From contig NC_079971.1 of assembly GCF_029852145.1 (NCBI RefSeq), forward strand, positions 8,673,697 through 8,737,696: DNA of 64,000 nt, in the 5' to 3' direction. The translations under genes and the position numbers were made by a program. The stretch's first letter is position 1; every line of letters begins with the position of its first letter. The stretch comes from Microplitis mediator (taxonomy: Eukaryota > Arthropoda > Insecta > Hymenoptera > Braconidae). The notes under the pieces were generated by a model. That model had not been told where the DNA came from, searched no databases, and saw nothing but the letters and a program-made list of their open reading frames with translations. This document shows positions 10,959-23,679 of the stretch, one piece after another.

Positions 10959-13378
10959 TCTAATTCATAATACTCTTAAACAATATAGTATAATATATTT
11001 TGTTGAATAATTTAATGATTTAATCAAAAAATTTCATTTAAGTAAAACTTAATTTATTCTCATCTGAGATTTTAATATTAATTTTAAATGGTACCAATTT
11101 TATTGTAATTTATAAATTTTAAGTTAATATTTATAAATTAAACTTCATAATGAAGGTATTCAATAATTTAATTATCAAAAATTTACTTATAAGTGAAAAA
11201 CTTTTATTTTATTCATAAAGTTTAAATTTAAAAGCATTTAAATTACTTTTAGTTAGAAAAAACTTTAGTGTGTAGTTGAATTATATGTTTTTGTTAACAA
11301 TAATTTTTATATGTAGTTGCTAACGACATTAATTTTAGATAAAATTTACGAACTTAATTTTTAACGTATTATATCCAACGATAAATTACTTGTGTGAAAA
11401 TATACAATATAATAATTACCAACTAATGTTATCTAACTTTTCATATTAATTTTTAATGTATCTGAAATATGTATGTTTTGATTATGGTAATTTATGTCGT
11501 TGCTAATTAATGTTTTAATTTTTACTTCTAAATTCAGCAAACTGATAATTTATTAATGAAAAAAAATGTGTCAGCACTTTATAAAGCTTACTTTTAAAGT
11601 AAGTATGGAAAATGTTTAAGCCAACAGGCTTTCTTTCAGTGTAAAAAATAAAGAAATTATATCATTAGCAAAATAAACTTTAATACATTAATTAGCATAT
11701 TTTATTTTTATAAACAACATTTAATGAATATATTTTTGTCCTGCGGCAGTAAATTTAAGTCCTTATATCCTCATATGGTTGCGACCGATTTGCTACATTT
11801 GCAACGAATCTAGGACTCGTCCGTACGTAGAACTACTCGCTCATGGTAAATACACGGAAAAAAAATTCCAGTTAAATTTATGGGCATGTATGAACTATAT
11901 ACAAAAATTTTGTTTAAATTTGTTGTGTAAGACTAATGACTTCTGAATTTTAGGCGATTTTATGCCAATTATAATTAAGGCCAACCTTTCAAGCTCTGTA
12001 ATTCGAGTATTATTTTTAACACCAAAAAATCAAGTTGAAATCGGAATAAATATTTCTCATGTTATATAAATGGGAAATCGAATTGCTAAAATTTAAAGTC
12101 AAAATATAAATTGTTAAAGGTCGCTCGATATCTTTAAAATTTCACGAAAGAAGTATCAGCTGAGCTACTTTTTAGCAAAATTTGGCAATAACTAATAATA
12201 ATAATAATAATTTTAAAAAAATTTAGGGTGCACATATCGTCTAAAAGTTTCGAATGATTTTCAAATATGAATAGCTTGATTCGATCCAAAATAAATAATT
12301 CGTAAGTTCGAACTACTCGCATACTTCTAATGCGTAGTTATGTAGTATCATATTTGATAGCGCACTATCTGTTTTTATACTATCTTATCTATCATATATG
12401 CCCATATATGGCAATATATGGGCCCATACGGTTATATATAGACATACAGATTTTTTAAATAAATTTGAGCTGACTATTACAATTACTTATAAACAGGATG
12501 TTGTAGTGAAAAAAAAAATAAGAAATTTGTTTGAAGTTACTAACAGCATATTCATGATTATATTTTACTTTTTTAAAAGTGAATATATTCTTTCAATCTT
12601 ACGTAGCACAACTAAACTTGTTAAGCTCAAAAACATTATCGTCAATACATGCTTGAACTCTTTGACGTCGACAATACCTTTAAATGCATTGATATTTACG
12701 AACTTCTCTAGCTCAAAGGAAGTTACTTTTCACATTTATCTCCGAGAATTTTAAATAATTAAAAATAATCAATGAGGATCGTTTTCTAAAGTTTTGCTCG
12801 TGATTACGTTTGATAAATTCAATATTTTGGACAAAAATTGATAGAAATGATCAAGATGGAGAGTTACATAAACTTTAAATTGAATCAGCAAGTTAATATA
12901 CTAAACATACGAAAAAAAATTGTCACAATCAGTGAATTTTCAAATTTTTGATGATAATATTATTTAAAACTAACGAAATGATTGCAATAATTTATCTATC
13001 TTAGTTTTAATAAACAAAAACAAAATTTTCGCGCAAGAAAAAAAATTCTATGTCGATTACAGACCTAGCTCATTGAAAAATTCGATTTTCCCATTTAAAT
13101 AACATGGGAAAAATTTTTTTTTTAGCTTTAAGTATTTTTTACCTCGTTAACAAATCAATAGATCAAATAGACTAATACATATTTTCGTAGGAAATTGAAC
13201 GCTCTACAAAAAAGGATTCTTATCATTTTGCGATAAATCCATCTATTCAAAAGTTATCAGAGCTCGAACTAAAGTTGGAGACCTTTTTACTTTTCCGGTA
13301 AAACTATCAGACTTATCACAAAATTTTGTGAGGTCTTTTTTGTTGACAATTTTATTCTCTACAAATTATTATTAGCAA
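10959..13378. other. Gene-free AT-rich stretch
   Basis: No supportable gene. It holds the 3' flank of the zinc-finger gene, repeat fragments at 11975-12085 and 13060-13340 (family also at 3165-3480 and 49370-49650), and a TATATGGGC-rich patch at 12390-12440 that resembles short inverted repeats. The frames at 12134-12322 and 12398-12754 have no recognisable protein features. Confidence 0.4.
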
Positions 13379-14409
13379 ACCCGGGAAAAAATGTTCAGGC
13401 CTGGTCAGACATGAGCAGGCATGAGTCTTCAGGCCTGATCAGACATGAAAAATGACCATGCCTGACCGGGCCTAATCAGGCATGTTCAGGTCTGATCAGG
13501 TCTGTTCATGCCTGTTCATGCCCATTCTGGTAAAACAATTATATATAAAAAATGGTCCTATATAATTATATATAATTATGCATAACTATTTACAATTATA
13601 TATAATTATTTCTATAAAAATGAAAAAAAAATAAAAAATATGGGAGTGTCTAGGATTCGAACCGTGGACCTTGCGCTTGAAAGTTCGCCTCGTTACCTGT
13701 TGACCTAAGAGATTGAGTTGAAAAGTAGGTCTCGTACGAACTTCAAGTACTGAAAGTCTTAAGACTCATGCCTGTTCATGTCTGATCAGGTCTGATCCTT
13801 TTTTCCCGGGTTATACGTGATAGATTCTTGGTCAAAAAAATTTTATATCTATGAACAGACATGAATAGACATAACCAGGCATGAACAGGCCTGAGCTTAT
13901 TCAACGCTTCAGACATGAACAGACATGACCAGGCATGGGCAGGTATGATCAGTCCTGAGCTTATTCAACGCTTCAGACATGAATAGACATGACCAGGCAT
14001 GGACAGGTATGATTAGTCCTGAGCGTAGTTAACGCTTCAGACATGAACAGACATGACCAGGCATGGGCAGGTATGATTAGTCCTGAGCGTAGTTAACGCT
14101 TCAGACATGAACAACCATGAACAGCCATGAACAGACATGGACAGGCATGGACAGGTATAATCAGGCCTTAACGCATATAACGCTTCAGACATGAACAGAC
14201 ATGGTCAGGCATGAACAGACATGAACAGCCATGAACAGGCCTGAGTGTATTTAACGCCTCAGACATGAACAGGCATGGACAGGTATGATCAGACCTGATC
14301 ATGTCTAATTTCAGGCCTGATCATACATGAACAGGCATGATCAGGTCTAATTTCAGGCCTGATCATACATGAACAGGCATGGTCAGGCCTGATCATTTTT
14401 TCCCGGGCA
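13379..14409. repeat. CCCGGGAAAAA-bounded repeats with CAGGCATGA words
   Basis: ACCCGGGAAAAAATG at 13379 is mirrored by TTTTTTCCCGGGT ending at 13812 and again by TTTTTTCCCGGG near 14408. The interior consists of variants of CAGACATGAACAGGCATG. At 13905-14110 a unit of about 65 bases, beginning CGCTTCAGACATGAACAGAC and containing GGTATGATCAGTCCTGAGC, repeats about three times. Probably one or two non-autonomous inverted-repeat elements; no coding potential. Confidence 0.5.
13641..13713 (-). ncRNA. tRNA-like sequence (SINE head or pseudo-tRNA)
   Basis: On the minus strand an A-box-like TAGGTCAACAGG and a B box GGTTCGAATCC stand about 40 bases apart, as in tRNA genes. The acceptor and T stems do not pair well, so this is not a working tRNA gene; it is more likely a tRNA-derived SINE head or a decayed tRNA. 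It sits inside the first CCCGGG element. Confidence 0.4.
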
Positions 14410-14829
14410 TGGTTACAATTCTCTCGAATTCTCAGCGAGAACAGGAATTGCACTTACTCCAACAATCTCCAAAAATAACCAGTCCTTCCTTCCAAGTCCA
14501 CCAAACCATTCCAATCCTTTCCAAATCAACCAGGTCCAATCCACAATAAATATTATGTAAATACCAGTTTAAATGAACTTAATTAACTTAATTAAAGAAT
14601 AAGCTTCCACGAGCCGTGGGCTTATACGCTCTTGGCCCATTTTAATGATGACTAGCAGCACGTGTAGTAGTAGGTAGAAATTTGTAGTGGAAAACCAAGA
14701 TGTTAGTAGTAGTCGCAGTAAGGCACGTCCGTCCACGGCGGTTGCTGCGAGCCAAGAGACCAACCACTCGTCGTCTCTGGCCCTCGTACCTCTCCACTCA
14801 GGTTGGCCAACCCCTGAAACCAAATGTCG
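14410..14829. other. GC-richer unassigned block
   Basis: Less AT-rich than its surroundings, with CC-rich tracts at 14460-14540 and a block of higher GC at 14600-14820. It may be a retrotransposon LTR or leader belonging to the Pao/BEL element that follows, but no matching LTR was found downstream. The minus-strand frame at 14569-14823 has no recognised domain. Confidence 0.25.
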
Positions 14830-15506
14830 GGACTCGACCGTAGCGACCCCGGTGCTTCAGTGACTGTATTTTCTTCATTTATTGACAGTTATTGAAGAAG
14901 GAGGGCGGATCTTTTGGCGCGAGTCGAAATTGAATTTAAATGTAATGTGGAAGCATTCCACCCTGTTAAACTATCTAAGAACGCTCGTGCTACAATTTCC
15001 ATGGTAGACACAATGTGCGCAACTGTAACATTATGAGAGGATGCAAAATCGGTGACTAACACCATCACACAACGCTCCATTGTGGTAAAAAAGCAGCACC
15101 AGCTAATCCAACTGCAAGAGCTGGACAGACAGGTACTCCAGTCACCTCAGCAAGTACTTCTATCGACACACCGGCCACCTCTATTCCATCTTAAACCCAA
15201 TGAGAGTTAGGTACGACCTCTCGGAGCCCACATAGACCTCTCAAGAGCAAGTGCGACGCGTCTACTCAGACGGAATCAGTTCTCACAACCACTTTCTCGA
15301 GAACTTCTCACCAAACGACTTCTCAAACAATTAAAAAACCAAACTTCTCAGCCAGCTCAAATTTAAACTTCTCAGTCAAACCAAGACAAGACTTCTCAAT
15401 CAAGTCAAGGACGGACTTCTCGTCTAGGGTCAACTGCTTACTCAGGGGCAGTTGTACTACTTGCTACATGCAAAGTAGTAATACTATCTCCAGATAACAG
15501 TCAACA
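14830..15506 (+). pseudogene. Pao/BEL retrotransposon, left half (gag to start of protease)
   Basis: Plus-strand remnants of a Pao/BEL polyprotein in a frame broken by several stops. A linker rich in TSQ repeats (15290-15430) leads into AVVLLATCKVVILSPDNSQ, the strand before the retropepsin motif in this family. The frame is cut at 15506 by the element starting at 15507. It resumes at 52853 with the LLDPGS active-site region, so this is the 5' part of the element continued at 52853-54290. Confidence 0.7.
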
Positions 15507-16319
15507 CCCTGGCGGATCCGTTTCCACCGTGGGTTTCAGTGTTAACTTAGTGTAATCCGAATTACACTGAAAATACACCGGAATTTCACGTGTATCACAC
15601 GGTGGGTTTGTGAAAATTTCACTTTTAGTTTACCCTTGTTTCACACTAATCTACTGACACTCATTTTACATTCTATTACACGGAAAGAAATTTTTCGCGG
15701 ATACCACTATGTTGTATGGTCGATTCTACCATACTGTATGGTAGCAAAGATTTTTTCATTCGTTTAAAAATTGTGAGTATAGATGATTTGACCATCACGG
15801 GAATGGTAACATTCACGATAGTCATGGCTAATGCCGAAACTTTTGCCCGTCTAAAAATAACTAGGGAAACAAATGCGAGTTGGAAACTTAAAAAATTCGA
15901 AAGCCGTGAATTCAAATAACGAAGTAGCTAATTTCATGATTGACAATTTTTATCCAGAGTCCTGCATTGTAAAACAAAAATGTACGTATCTTTAGATAAA
16001 ACAAATAGACCCACCAAAGGAAAATATGTTAATCGGAGAAATCACGATCGAACGTTTATACAGTACATTTAAATCTGAAAAAAAAAATTAATAGAAAAGT
16101 AAAATACATAGATTTGAATATATTCAATGTAAAAAAATAACTGTCATTTGAATCATAATTTAAGCGCATAAAACATAAAAAAAACCACATAAAATTTTCA
16201 CAAGACGTCCGAACACTGACTCTTAGATGGTTGAAGCTCTTCTTAAAAGACAAATATTTCCTTCCGCAAAGAAATATCTTAGAAATATTATCTGACAAAT
16301 GACTAACACATCTTGCCGC

Positions 16320-16791
16320 ACAATGACGCTCACATAATCCCACCCATTATCCCATACATTTAGAGACACATTATTTCATACATTCAGCCACACATTATCC
16401 CATACATTCAGCCACAAATTATCCAACACATTATCTCACGTCTTATCCCACACACTTTCCCACACATTATCCCACACATTTTCCCACAAATTATGCCACA
16501 CATGATGCCACACATTATCCCATACATTCAGCCACACATTATCACACACACTTTCCCTCACGTTATGCCACACATTTTCCCACCCATTTTCCCACATACT
16601 TTCCCACACATTATCCCACACAATATTCTACACATTTTCCCACACATTATCCCACACATTTTCCTACACACTTTCCCACACATTATGCCACACATAATCC
16701 CACACACTTTCCCACACATTATCCCACACATATTGCCACACATTTTCCCACACAGTTAGCAACACATTCAGCCACACATTATCGCACACAT
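16320..16791. repeat. 12-bp satellite array, left copy
   Basis: Tandem 12-base words of the form CACACATTATCC, CACACATTTTCC and CACACATTCAGC, about 39 copies. It is the inverse of the array at 42535-45640. Both strands are open for long stretches because a 12-base unit keeps frame; the resulting HTFPHIIP or NVWDNVWE repeats are not taken as proteins. Confidence 0.85.
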
Positions 16792-17328
16792 TCATTCACA
16801 AAGAGCACCAACTATAAAATGAGTAATGCAACGACCTAATAGATCCGATGTTTCGTCAATTGAAATGTATATTTTATTGTCGCCAATTTCTTCACGGAGT
16901 TTCTGGAGCTTTGATTCATAAATAAGGTCAACATAAGACTTTCTCAACGTGGTAGGTGTCGGAATTTTCTGACATGTATATGTTTCTAAGAATCTTTGTA
17001 GTTTGTGATTATTTAATTTTTCAAATGGAATATTACATTCTAAAAATGTCTCAGCAAGTTCATAATTGAATGTACTTGTATGAGATGAACATTGAGCTGC
17101 GGCATCAGCACTAGGTCGTACAGGTTGATCTCTCTGATTAGCAATAAAACGATGAGCATTGTTTAGAATATGCCGCTCAATATCTCGTCTTGTTACCGAA
17201 TTTAATTTAATTTTGCACAAAGTGCAATAAACAAACTCATCACCTGGTTCAAAAGTGCCTGGTAATATCTCCAACTGTCGAACAATACGTTGCCAAACAA
17301 CGAGAAACGGGAGTCGTGGTCTTGGCAT
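16792..17328 (-). pseudogene. hAT-family transposase, N-terminal fragment with BED-like finger
   Basis: A 178-codon frame matching the beginning of a hAT-type transposase of the CGGBP1-like group. A BED-like zinc finger uses Cys35, Cys38, His53 and His59. Further on, IYISIDETSD (residues 153-162) fits the conserved strand carrying the first catalytic acidic residue of hAT enzymes. The family is usually 500-700 residues, so about two thirds is missing: the frame runs into the 12-bp satellite and stops at 16792. The start at 17328 is the first Met before the finger. It could once have mobilised the fold-back block, but as it stands it cannot be a complete transposase. Family assignment is from pattern only. 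Confidence 0.65.
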
Positions 17329-17879
17329 ATTTATATATGCAAATATTGATACGCATTCACATAGTTAAAAAACCAAAACACAAATCGTAATGTAAAATTT
17401 AACCCGGAACAGCAATCATACACGTTAAGAAATCAATGAATATTTACATCAATAGAAACACAACACTAGTATTGCTATTGATAAATCGAAATAAGTTTAA
17501 ACTTCAGAAAATTTATTTCTTGAATCCAAAATAAACTTAAGTTAATCAATATAATTGTGAGAGCTGTCACTTATTAAAGAAACACGAACTTAGTCGCAAA
17601 ACCATATATCCATATATATATCAGACTAATTTAAAAAACTGACTGTTGATTTTTCAAAAACTACACAAAAAATATTCGTCGAGATGACAAAGAAAAATTA
17701 ATTTTAAAAATTTAGTTGTTAACATTAATGCCCGGGTTGGAAATAAAACTTAATTTCGACATGGCAGTCTTAAGTCGTATTCAAGTAAGCCAGTACGTCT
17801 AATACAAGGCGGACTCGCACATTTTACACGATGTGCAATACAATCGGCGTAAGATTAAATAGCTCATTGATTCACATGC
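17329..17879. other. Spacer, no gene seen
   Basis: AT-rich sequence upstream of the transposase fragment. It would hold that gene's promoter, but no motif is clear. Confidence 0.3.
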
Positions 17880-17946
17880 AACCAACCATTATCTCGCATA
17901 TTTACCCACACGGCGTCTTATACATTTAGCCACACACTGACTCATA
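17880..17946. repeat. Piece of 12-bp satellite left of the third-level insertion
   Basis: Degenerate 12-bp words (TTTACCCACACGG, TTTAGCCACACACTGACTCA) stop at the TA preceding the 17947-39399 element. They continue at 39400 on the other side (TAGACTCACACATT), showing one array was split. Confidence 0.6.
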
Positions 17947-18394
17947 TGGCACGCCGTTTTACTATTTAATGTTAACAAATAAATTAGAGAAAAAATAAAT
18001 TGTCATAAAAAAATTGAAAGAATTTTAATCGAGGCATAATTAAAATGCGACACATTGATTTTATTATCATGCATAATTTTTATTAAAAATAATTATTATC
18101 TCCTGACATAATAATAATCTGGTTATTTATAATTATGTTCTGACATTAATATTTTTGATTATTTAAAATTATGGTGGCACATAATAAAAATGAATTACAT
18201 TATCATTATGTGTTTAGATAATTTTAATCATTATATATTATTATGTACTGACATAATTGTAATGAGTTCTATTAAAATTATGATCTTCATACTAAAAATA
18301 TGTTGAATTTAAACTATACTATCCTATAAAAATAATTGGAACATTTTGAGTTATGAGAGCTAATAATATATTAATTTTTTAGATATTCAGGCAT

Positions 18395-18960
18395 ACTGAA
18401 TTAAAATTATGTACATAATGGAAATTCAGAATTAAATTTATGTACATAATGAAAATGCGAGAATTAGAATTATGTACATAATGGAAATGCGAGAATTAAA
18501 ATTATGTACATAATAAAAATTCAGAATTAAAATTATGTACATAATGAAAACGCGAGAATTAAAATTATGTACATAATGGAAATGCGGAATTAAAATTATG
18601 TACATAATGGAAATTCGGAATAAAAATTATGTACATAATGAAAATGGTAGAATAAAAATTATGTACATAATGAAAATGGTAGAATTAAAATTATTCACAT
18701 AATGAAAATGGTAGAATTAAAATTATGTACATAATGAAAATGGTAGAATTAAATTTATGTACATAATAAAAATTTGGAATTAAAATTATGTACATAATAT
18801 AAATTTGGAATTAAAATTATGTACATAACGAAAATGCGAGAATTAAAATAATGTACATAATGAAAATGCGAGAATTAAAATTATGAACATAATGAAAATG
18901 CGAGAATTAAAATTATGTACATAATGAAAATTCGGATTTAAAATTATATTCACAATAAAA
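18395..18960. repeat. Tandem array with ATTATGTACATAAT palindrome, left
   Basis: About 17 units of 31-36 bases, each GAATTAAAATTATGTACATAATG plus a short variable spacer (GAAATGCG, AAAATGGTA, AAATTCG), given here in pieces no longer than the conserved core. The perfect 14-base palindrome ATTATGTACATAAT is kept in nearly every unit. The matching array lies at 38445-38680. Confidence 0.8.
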
Positions 18961-19239
18961 GCTGTGTATATGGGTCAGTATCTGTATGTGTACAAGCGTG
19001 AGCGTGTATTTGAGTATATGTAGCGTGAAAAACTAATCATAGGGGGGCTTACATAGCTATTTATAGAACATGGATGGTCTTGTATGGTTCGTATAGAACT
19101 ATACATAGGTACATCTGGCTACCCTGGTAGGAAGGGACCATTGGACAAGGCTCGGACCAGGCATTGGCCGGTCGTCATGCCAGAGTTCCGAGCCTTGGCG
19201 CAAGCCTTAGTCAAGCCTTTGCTGAACCATTGGGTGAGC

Positions 19240-20560
19240 ACTGGTCTATAACAGGGCTAAGCTGCTACTCTGGTCGTCCTTACAAAGGGCGCCACTGGAA
19301 GTAATAACGGCCTCCCAGAGCCGGATCTTAGATCATCAGGGTCGGTGTAAAATTGTTTTGTAAGAGAAGGAAGAGGAAGGATAATTTACAATTAATTAAT
19401 TTATTTCACAATTAACAATTTTAACCTTCATTTATTCGACCTCGACAATATTTATTTAAACCTTTATTTTATAAACCTTATTACCTTTTTAAATCTTATA
19501 AACTTTATTACCTAATGTCAACTACCTTTGACTATATCACACACACACTCACACTGAGTCCCCTGGACTATAATACACACACTCAACAAATTCACGCGGT
19601 CCCCTGGACCCTCTACGTGATATAACCTTATTTACGCATCCATTAATTTCCTAAGTACACTATCCACACTCACACACTTTACAACATAAAATTCCATTAT
19701 ACCTATTTTCTGATTTAAATTAATTCCCATATAATTAATTACTACACTTTAAAATCACTATCAATTAACCACAACTAATTTCTTATAGACGTTAACCTTT
19801 CTTTTACCAACAATTTTGTTAAGCCGGTTTTAGGATTTATTTTATTTTACCGCTTAACAATTTATTCACTGACTCTATATCCAATACTCAAAACTTGAAC
19901 ATGTTTTACTTTACGACACATTTAACGTTTATATTTTGTTTATTTGATGTTATTTAACTTAATTATAATTAATTTATCCTATTATTAGTGACTAGATAAT
20001 TCTGACTAGATCGCAATTGCTTTTCCGGCGAATGCCTTACGCAACCTGCCTGGAAAATTCCAGAAGAATTTTCTGGCAATGCTTTATACAACCTGCCTGG
20101 AAACAACAAAGCTAATTATGTTGAGACCGGTTTTCGATTGAATATTACACGAAAATAGACACGACAATACTTCACGGACACGACATTTAACTGCGTAGTT
20201 GATTAATAAATATTCTGGGAATATTCTATAAAATACCTATTACGATTTTCGTTGATTCTTACACCGTCGGTTGTCCAGTATTAGTTGTCCTGGTCCGGTA
20301 TTTGTCCTGGTTCGTGTAGTTGTCCTGGTCCGTGTAGTTTGTCCCGTGGTTACTTGGTCATCCCGGCTCTATCCTTCCTGGTTGTAACTTTAGGCGTCTC
20401 GATGGTTGCCCGATCCTATGGACTCTGTCCTGAACGTCTGTTCAGTCTGGTCGTTCCGGTCACTACTCTTTTATTCGCTGTTGTCTTGTAGTTTTATTAA
20501 TTTCGGCAATGATCGGAAAGCTCCTTCCTTACTTAATTATGATTGGGCCTAGTGTGAGAG
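19240..20560 (-). repeat. Copy of the 2.1-kb retroelement-like repeat, opposite strand
   Basis: Read on the minus strand, GTCCAGGGGAC words and a segment with GGGCGCCACT next to a GGC-TCC-AGA-CCGG-type block match 25.9-26.5 kb. Intervening sequence is AT-rich and lacks genes. The frame at 20285-20491 is not credible. Confidence 0.4.
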
Positions 20561-20870
20561 TATTTTCAATAAGCGAATTTTGAATGCTCAATTGGGGTAG
20601 CAGGTAAGGTTGGTGGCCATCAGTGATGTTCCAAGCCTTGAGAAACAAAATTTCAACCCTCGGCCAAGGCTTGGGAAACAAAAAATCAAGCCTCGGCCAA
20701 ACCTCGGGGAGTAAAAAATCTAAGGCTCACCCAATGCTCTATCTAAAATATTATCATTTAAATTAATAAATATAATTAAAAAAAAAGTTTGATCACACTT
20801 TTGTCGACATTACATTGGAGTGTAATTAACTAATTACTGAATTAATGGGAAATAACGAATAAAATTATTC

Positions 20871-20943
20871 GGGGGCTACCGGGGTTCGAACTGAGATCCT
20901 TCTGATCACTAGGCCGGGACGCTATCCACTGTGCTAAATCTGA
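20871..20943 (-). ncRNA. tRNA-like head of a SINE
   Basis: On the minus strand TTTAGCACAGTGGATAGCGT is a good A box and AGTTCGAACCCC a good B box, with about 32 bases between. It resembles a tRNA-Arg-like ancestor, but the acceptor stem does not pair. The flanking sequence is shared with the copy at 35943-36016. Confidence 0.5.
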
Positions 20944-21687
20944 TGTTCAGATAATCATGAGTTTTTTGTTTGTTAATTATTTAAATATAATTTAATCTAG
21001 AAATACTAGATAGACGTATATTTTTTATTTATTTATTTTTTTTTTATTAATTTGTAATTTTATGATTTGATATAAATGAATAAATTTAGAATAAGATCAA
21101 GTAGGACTACTATATTCTTTATTGAAGTTTACCATTTATGTTACCAAAAGTTTTGAACATAGCAATAACTAATTAAATCTAAATTATTGTATATCAAATA
21201 ATTTTCCTTTTTAGAAAATTTCAACTCTTGATATTAATCGTATACTCGGTGGACCGTTATGCCTTGGTCTTCTCTATATAAAAATACATAGACACATGTA
21301 AAGTGGCTAATTTTAATATTAAATAAAAATTTACCCAGGCTGAGGCATTGGCCAATGGTCACTACCAAAGGCTCAGCTTAACTTAATGAAACCATTGGAC
21401 CAAGCTTCGGCCTAGACTCGGGCTAGTAATTAGCTGCCAAGACTTGGCTTAACGTAATCAAACCATTGGGCCAAGCCCCGGCCGAGGCTTAGGCCAATGG
21501 TCAGCTGTCGAAGCTTGGCCAGTCGAAGCTTGGCAAGTGACAACAGGGCCAGGCTCGGCCCATAGTTAGCCTTGGCGATTCCTACCTGGGTAACTTATGT
21601 GATATTTGGACATAAAGAACTCGTATTAAGTTTTGCTGATGGAGTCAAAATATAATTGACGAATCGTTCAAATAATTGATGATTTTT

Positions 21688-22329
21688 TTTTGGGGTACAT
21701 TAAGCTGTAAAATCACCTGGCAAAATTATTTTTTTTATCAATATTTGCAGAGTAGCGATGAGTTGACTAAAATACCAGAAAATGGCCATTTTTTGTTGGT
21801 TCTTCAAATGGATATCAAGGATGAAAAAAATTTTTTTTTTGAAAAAATCGAAAATGGAGCTTGTAGGGAATTTATTCACGTTCATTAAACTGCCTTTTAA
21901 ATTACTGTGTGACCATTACTTGCTTAGATATCAATAAACAAAGACAAAAGGATTCTTTTTCATTTGAAGGCTGATATCTCAGCAGCAAATTGTCGTACAG
22001 AGAAACAAAAAAAAAACAAATTGTAGCTGAATAAATTTCCTGAACGAGCCATGAATTCGTTTTTTTGAAAAAATTTTTTCCGGTCCCATAGACCTAAAAA
22101 ATAAAACCAAAAAATTTAGAAAAATTTTGTCTTGACCTTTTTCTTATGATTCCGAAAAAACCGTGGCTCAAATAAATATTTTGCTGTAAGATCTTCAAAC
22201 TAGAGATTTTAAACTTTAATTTGCTTTTTTAATTTTTTCGATAGATCATTTTTCACGAAAATACAGCCTTCTAAAAATCACTAAAAAATTTATAAAATTT
22301 TCTTGTTCCTTTAATTTTTTGGATAAGTG
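21688..22329. mobile_element. 3' half of a TA-flanked element of the CACTTATCC family
   Basis: Begins at GGGGTACATTAAGCTGTAAA and ends TTTTTTGGATAAGTG. Both parts match the complete copy at 47734-48991. The left inverted end is missing, so this copy is truncated. Confidence 0.55.
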
Positions 22330-22689
22330 TATGTTAAATTTTTGTAGAAAAATAAATTTCCCACAAAAAATATTCGATACTATTTTTCCTGTAAGTCAAC
22401 CGTTTACTAGTTAACATAAAAAAAACCACCAATTTGATAGGAAATTAGACTTTCAAGGATTCCACACGGGCTGTAGGAGAAAGTACTGCTGGGCACATAC
22501 AGGCTTTTTCAAAGAACATACAAATTTCTTTAACTAAAACTTTGAAACAATAAGATTCGTTAATACGGGACTGAGTTTTATTTATTAAAATTAAACAAAT
22601 TGAGAATGACATGTTTTTAGCATGGAAAAAATTCAACGACGTTGTTCCGGTTCTTAAAATTGATATTAAGAGCTCAAAATTAGACTGAA

Positions 22690-23480
22690 TTTTTATCTGG
22701 GCGTTATCGGGTTAACCTTATTTCAAATAAGGTCCCGATCAGGGTATCCTGACGAGGATTCTAATATGGATGTAACGCTTAAGACCCATGAGGTCCTTAT
22801 CGGGAATGCCTTATCAAGATAACAAGACCTTACCAGGATATCTTCATCCAATCCTCATCAGGATTATCTTATTAGTAATTATTTTTAAAAAAATATTAAA
22901 TTGCAAAAAAAAATAAGAGAATTTTAATTCGATCGAGAATGTTATCTATCGTATTGAGAGCATTAATTAGAGGAAGTAAATATATTTTTTATTGATGAAA
23001 AAATCCCGATGACTGCTAGGCTCAAACCGGCGTCCTTCTGATTCAAAGTCCTCAATGCTATCCACTGCGCTGGCATACACATGTGATTTTGAAAGTGTAA
23101 ATATAATAGTCATTATGATGTCAAAGAATAACTGATGAAGAAGTAAAAAATCTGTGCTGCAATGATTGACGTGATTTTTATATAATATTCTTTTGTACTT
23201 TGTTTAATTTTTAGCCTGTAAATGGAATATTTAAAGGTATGAGATAACTTTTCTTTGAATAGGGATATCCTGATGAGGCCCTGATCAGGAACTTGTCAGG
23301 TTGACCCGATGGCAAATAACTTTTTTTTGAATAGGGATATCCTGATGAGGCCTTGATCAGCAACTTGTCAGGTTGACCCGATGGCAAATAACTTTTTTTT
23401 TGAATAGGGATATCCTGATGAGGTCCTGACAAGGAACTTGTCAGGTTTGCCCTAATCAGGCAAACCTTATATTAACCTGA
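22690..23480. repeat. Repeat region with GATATCCTGATGAGG units and a SINE insertion
   Basis: AAGGTCCCGATCAGG-type words open the region and CCTAATCAGGCAAACC-type words close it in inverted sense. At 23255-23430 a 72-73-base unit containing GGGATATCCTGATGAGG and CAGGTTGACCCGATGGC repeats three times. A tRNA-like sequence sits inside at 23003-23075. The minus-strand frame across the repeats is a by-product. Confidence 0.5.
23003..23075 (-). ncRNA. tRNA-like head of a SINE
   Basis: Minus strand: AGCGCAGTGGATAGCATTG (A box) and CCGGTTTGAGCC (B box). It is similar to the copies at 20871 and 35943, including the shared CAGAAGGA segment between the boxes. It is not a standard tRNA cloverleaf. Confidence 0.45.
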
Positions 23481-23679
23481 TAAGGTCCTTGTGGTACTTC
23501 AGATAAATCAGGAAGAAATTCTAGCCGGGATAGAACAAGATTTTTAATGGAGAACGAAAAAAAAATGTCCGTTTCAAACAGAGCATCCTAGTAATTATAC
23601 ATTAATGCATCAAAACTAGTATGATTTTTCAAAATTATTGTAGAAATTTATATAATTTCATAACATTTTAATAGACATT

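Larger units (their letters stand above)
19120..21592. mobile_element. Element with TACCCTGGTAGGAA ends and AGGCTTGG words
   Basis: TACCCTGGTAGGAA at 19120 and TTCCTACCTGGGTA ending at 21592 are inverted repeats matching at 13 of 14 bases. Both end zones consist of repeated words such as AAGGCTCGG, CCATTGG and CAAGGCTTGG. The centre contains other material: a block related to 25.0-26.5 kb in opposite orientation (about 19240-20300) and a tRNA-like SINE segment (20615-21360) whose relative lies inverted at 34960-36290. No coding sequence is supported. Confidence 0.5.

Noticed and set aside
13641..13713. Functional tRNA gene
   Set aside because: A and B boxes are present but acceptor and T stems do not pair.
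14569..14823. Minus-strand 84-codon frame in the GC-richer block
   Set aside because: No recognisable domain or splice context; composition effect of higher GC.
16056..16343. Conserved frames in the two arms of the fold-back block (also 45625-45831)
   Set aside because: Similarity of the two frames is due to the arms being inverted copies; the protein has no features of its own.
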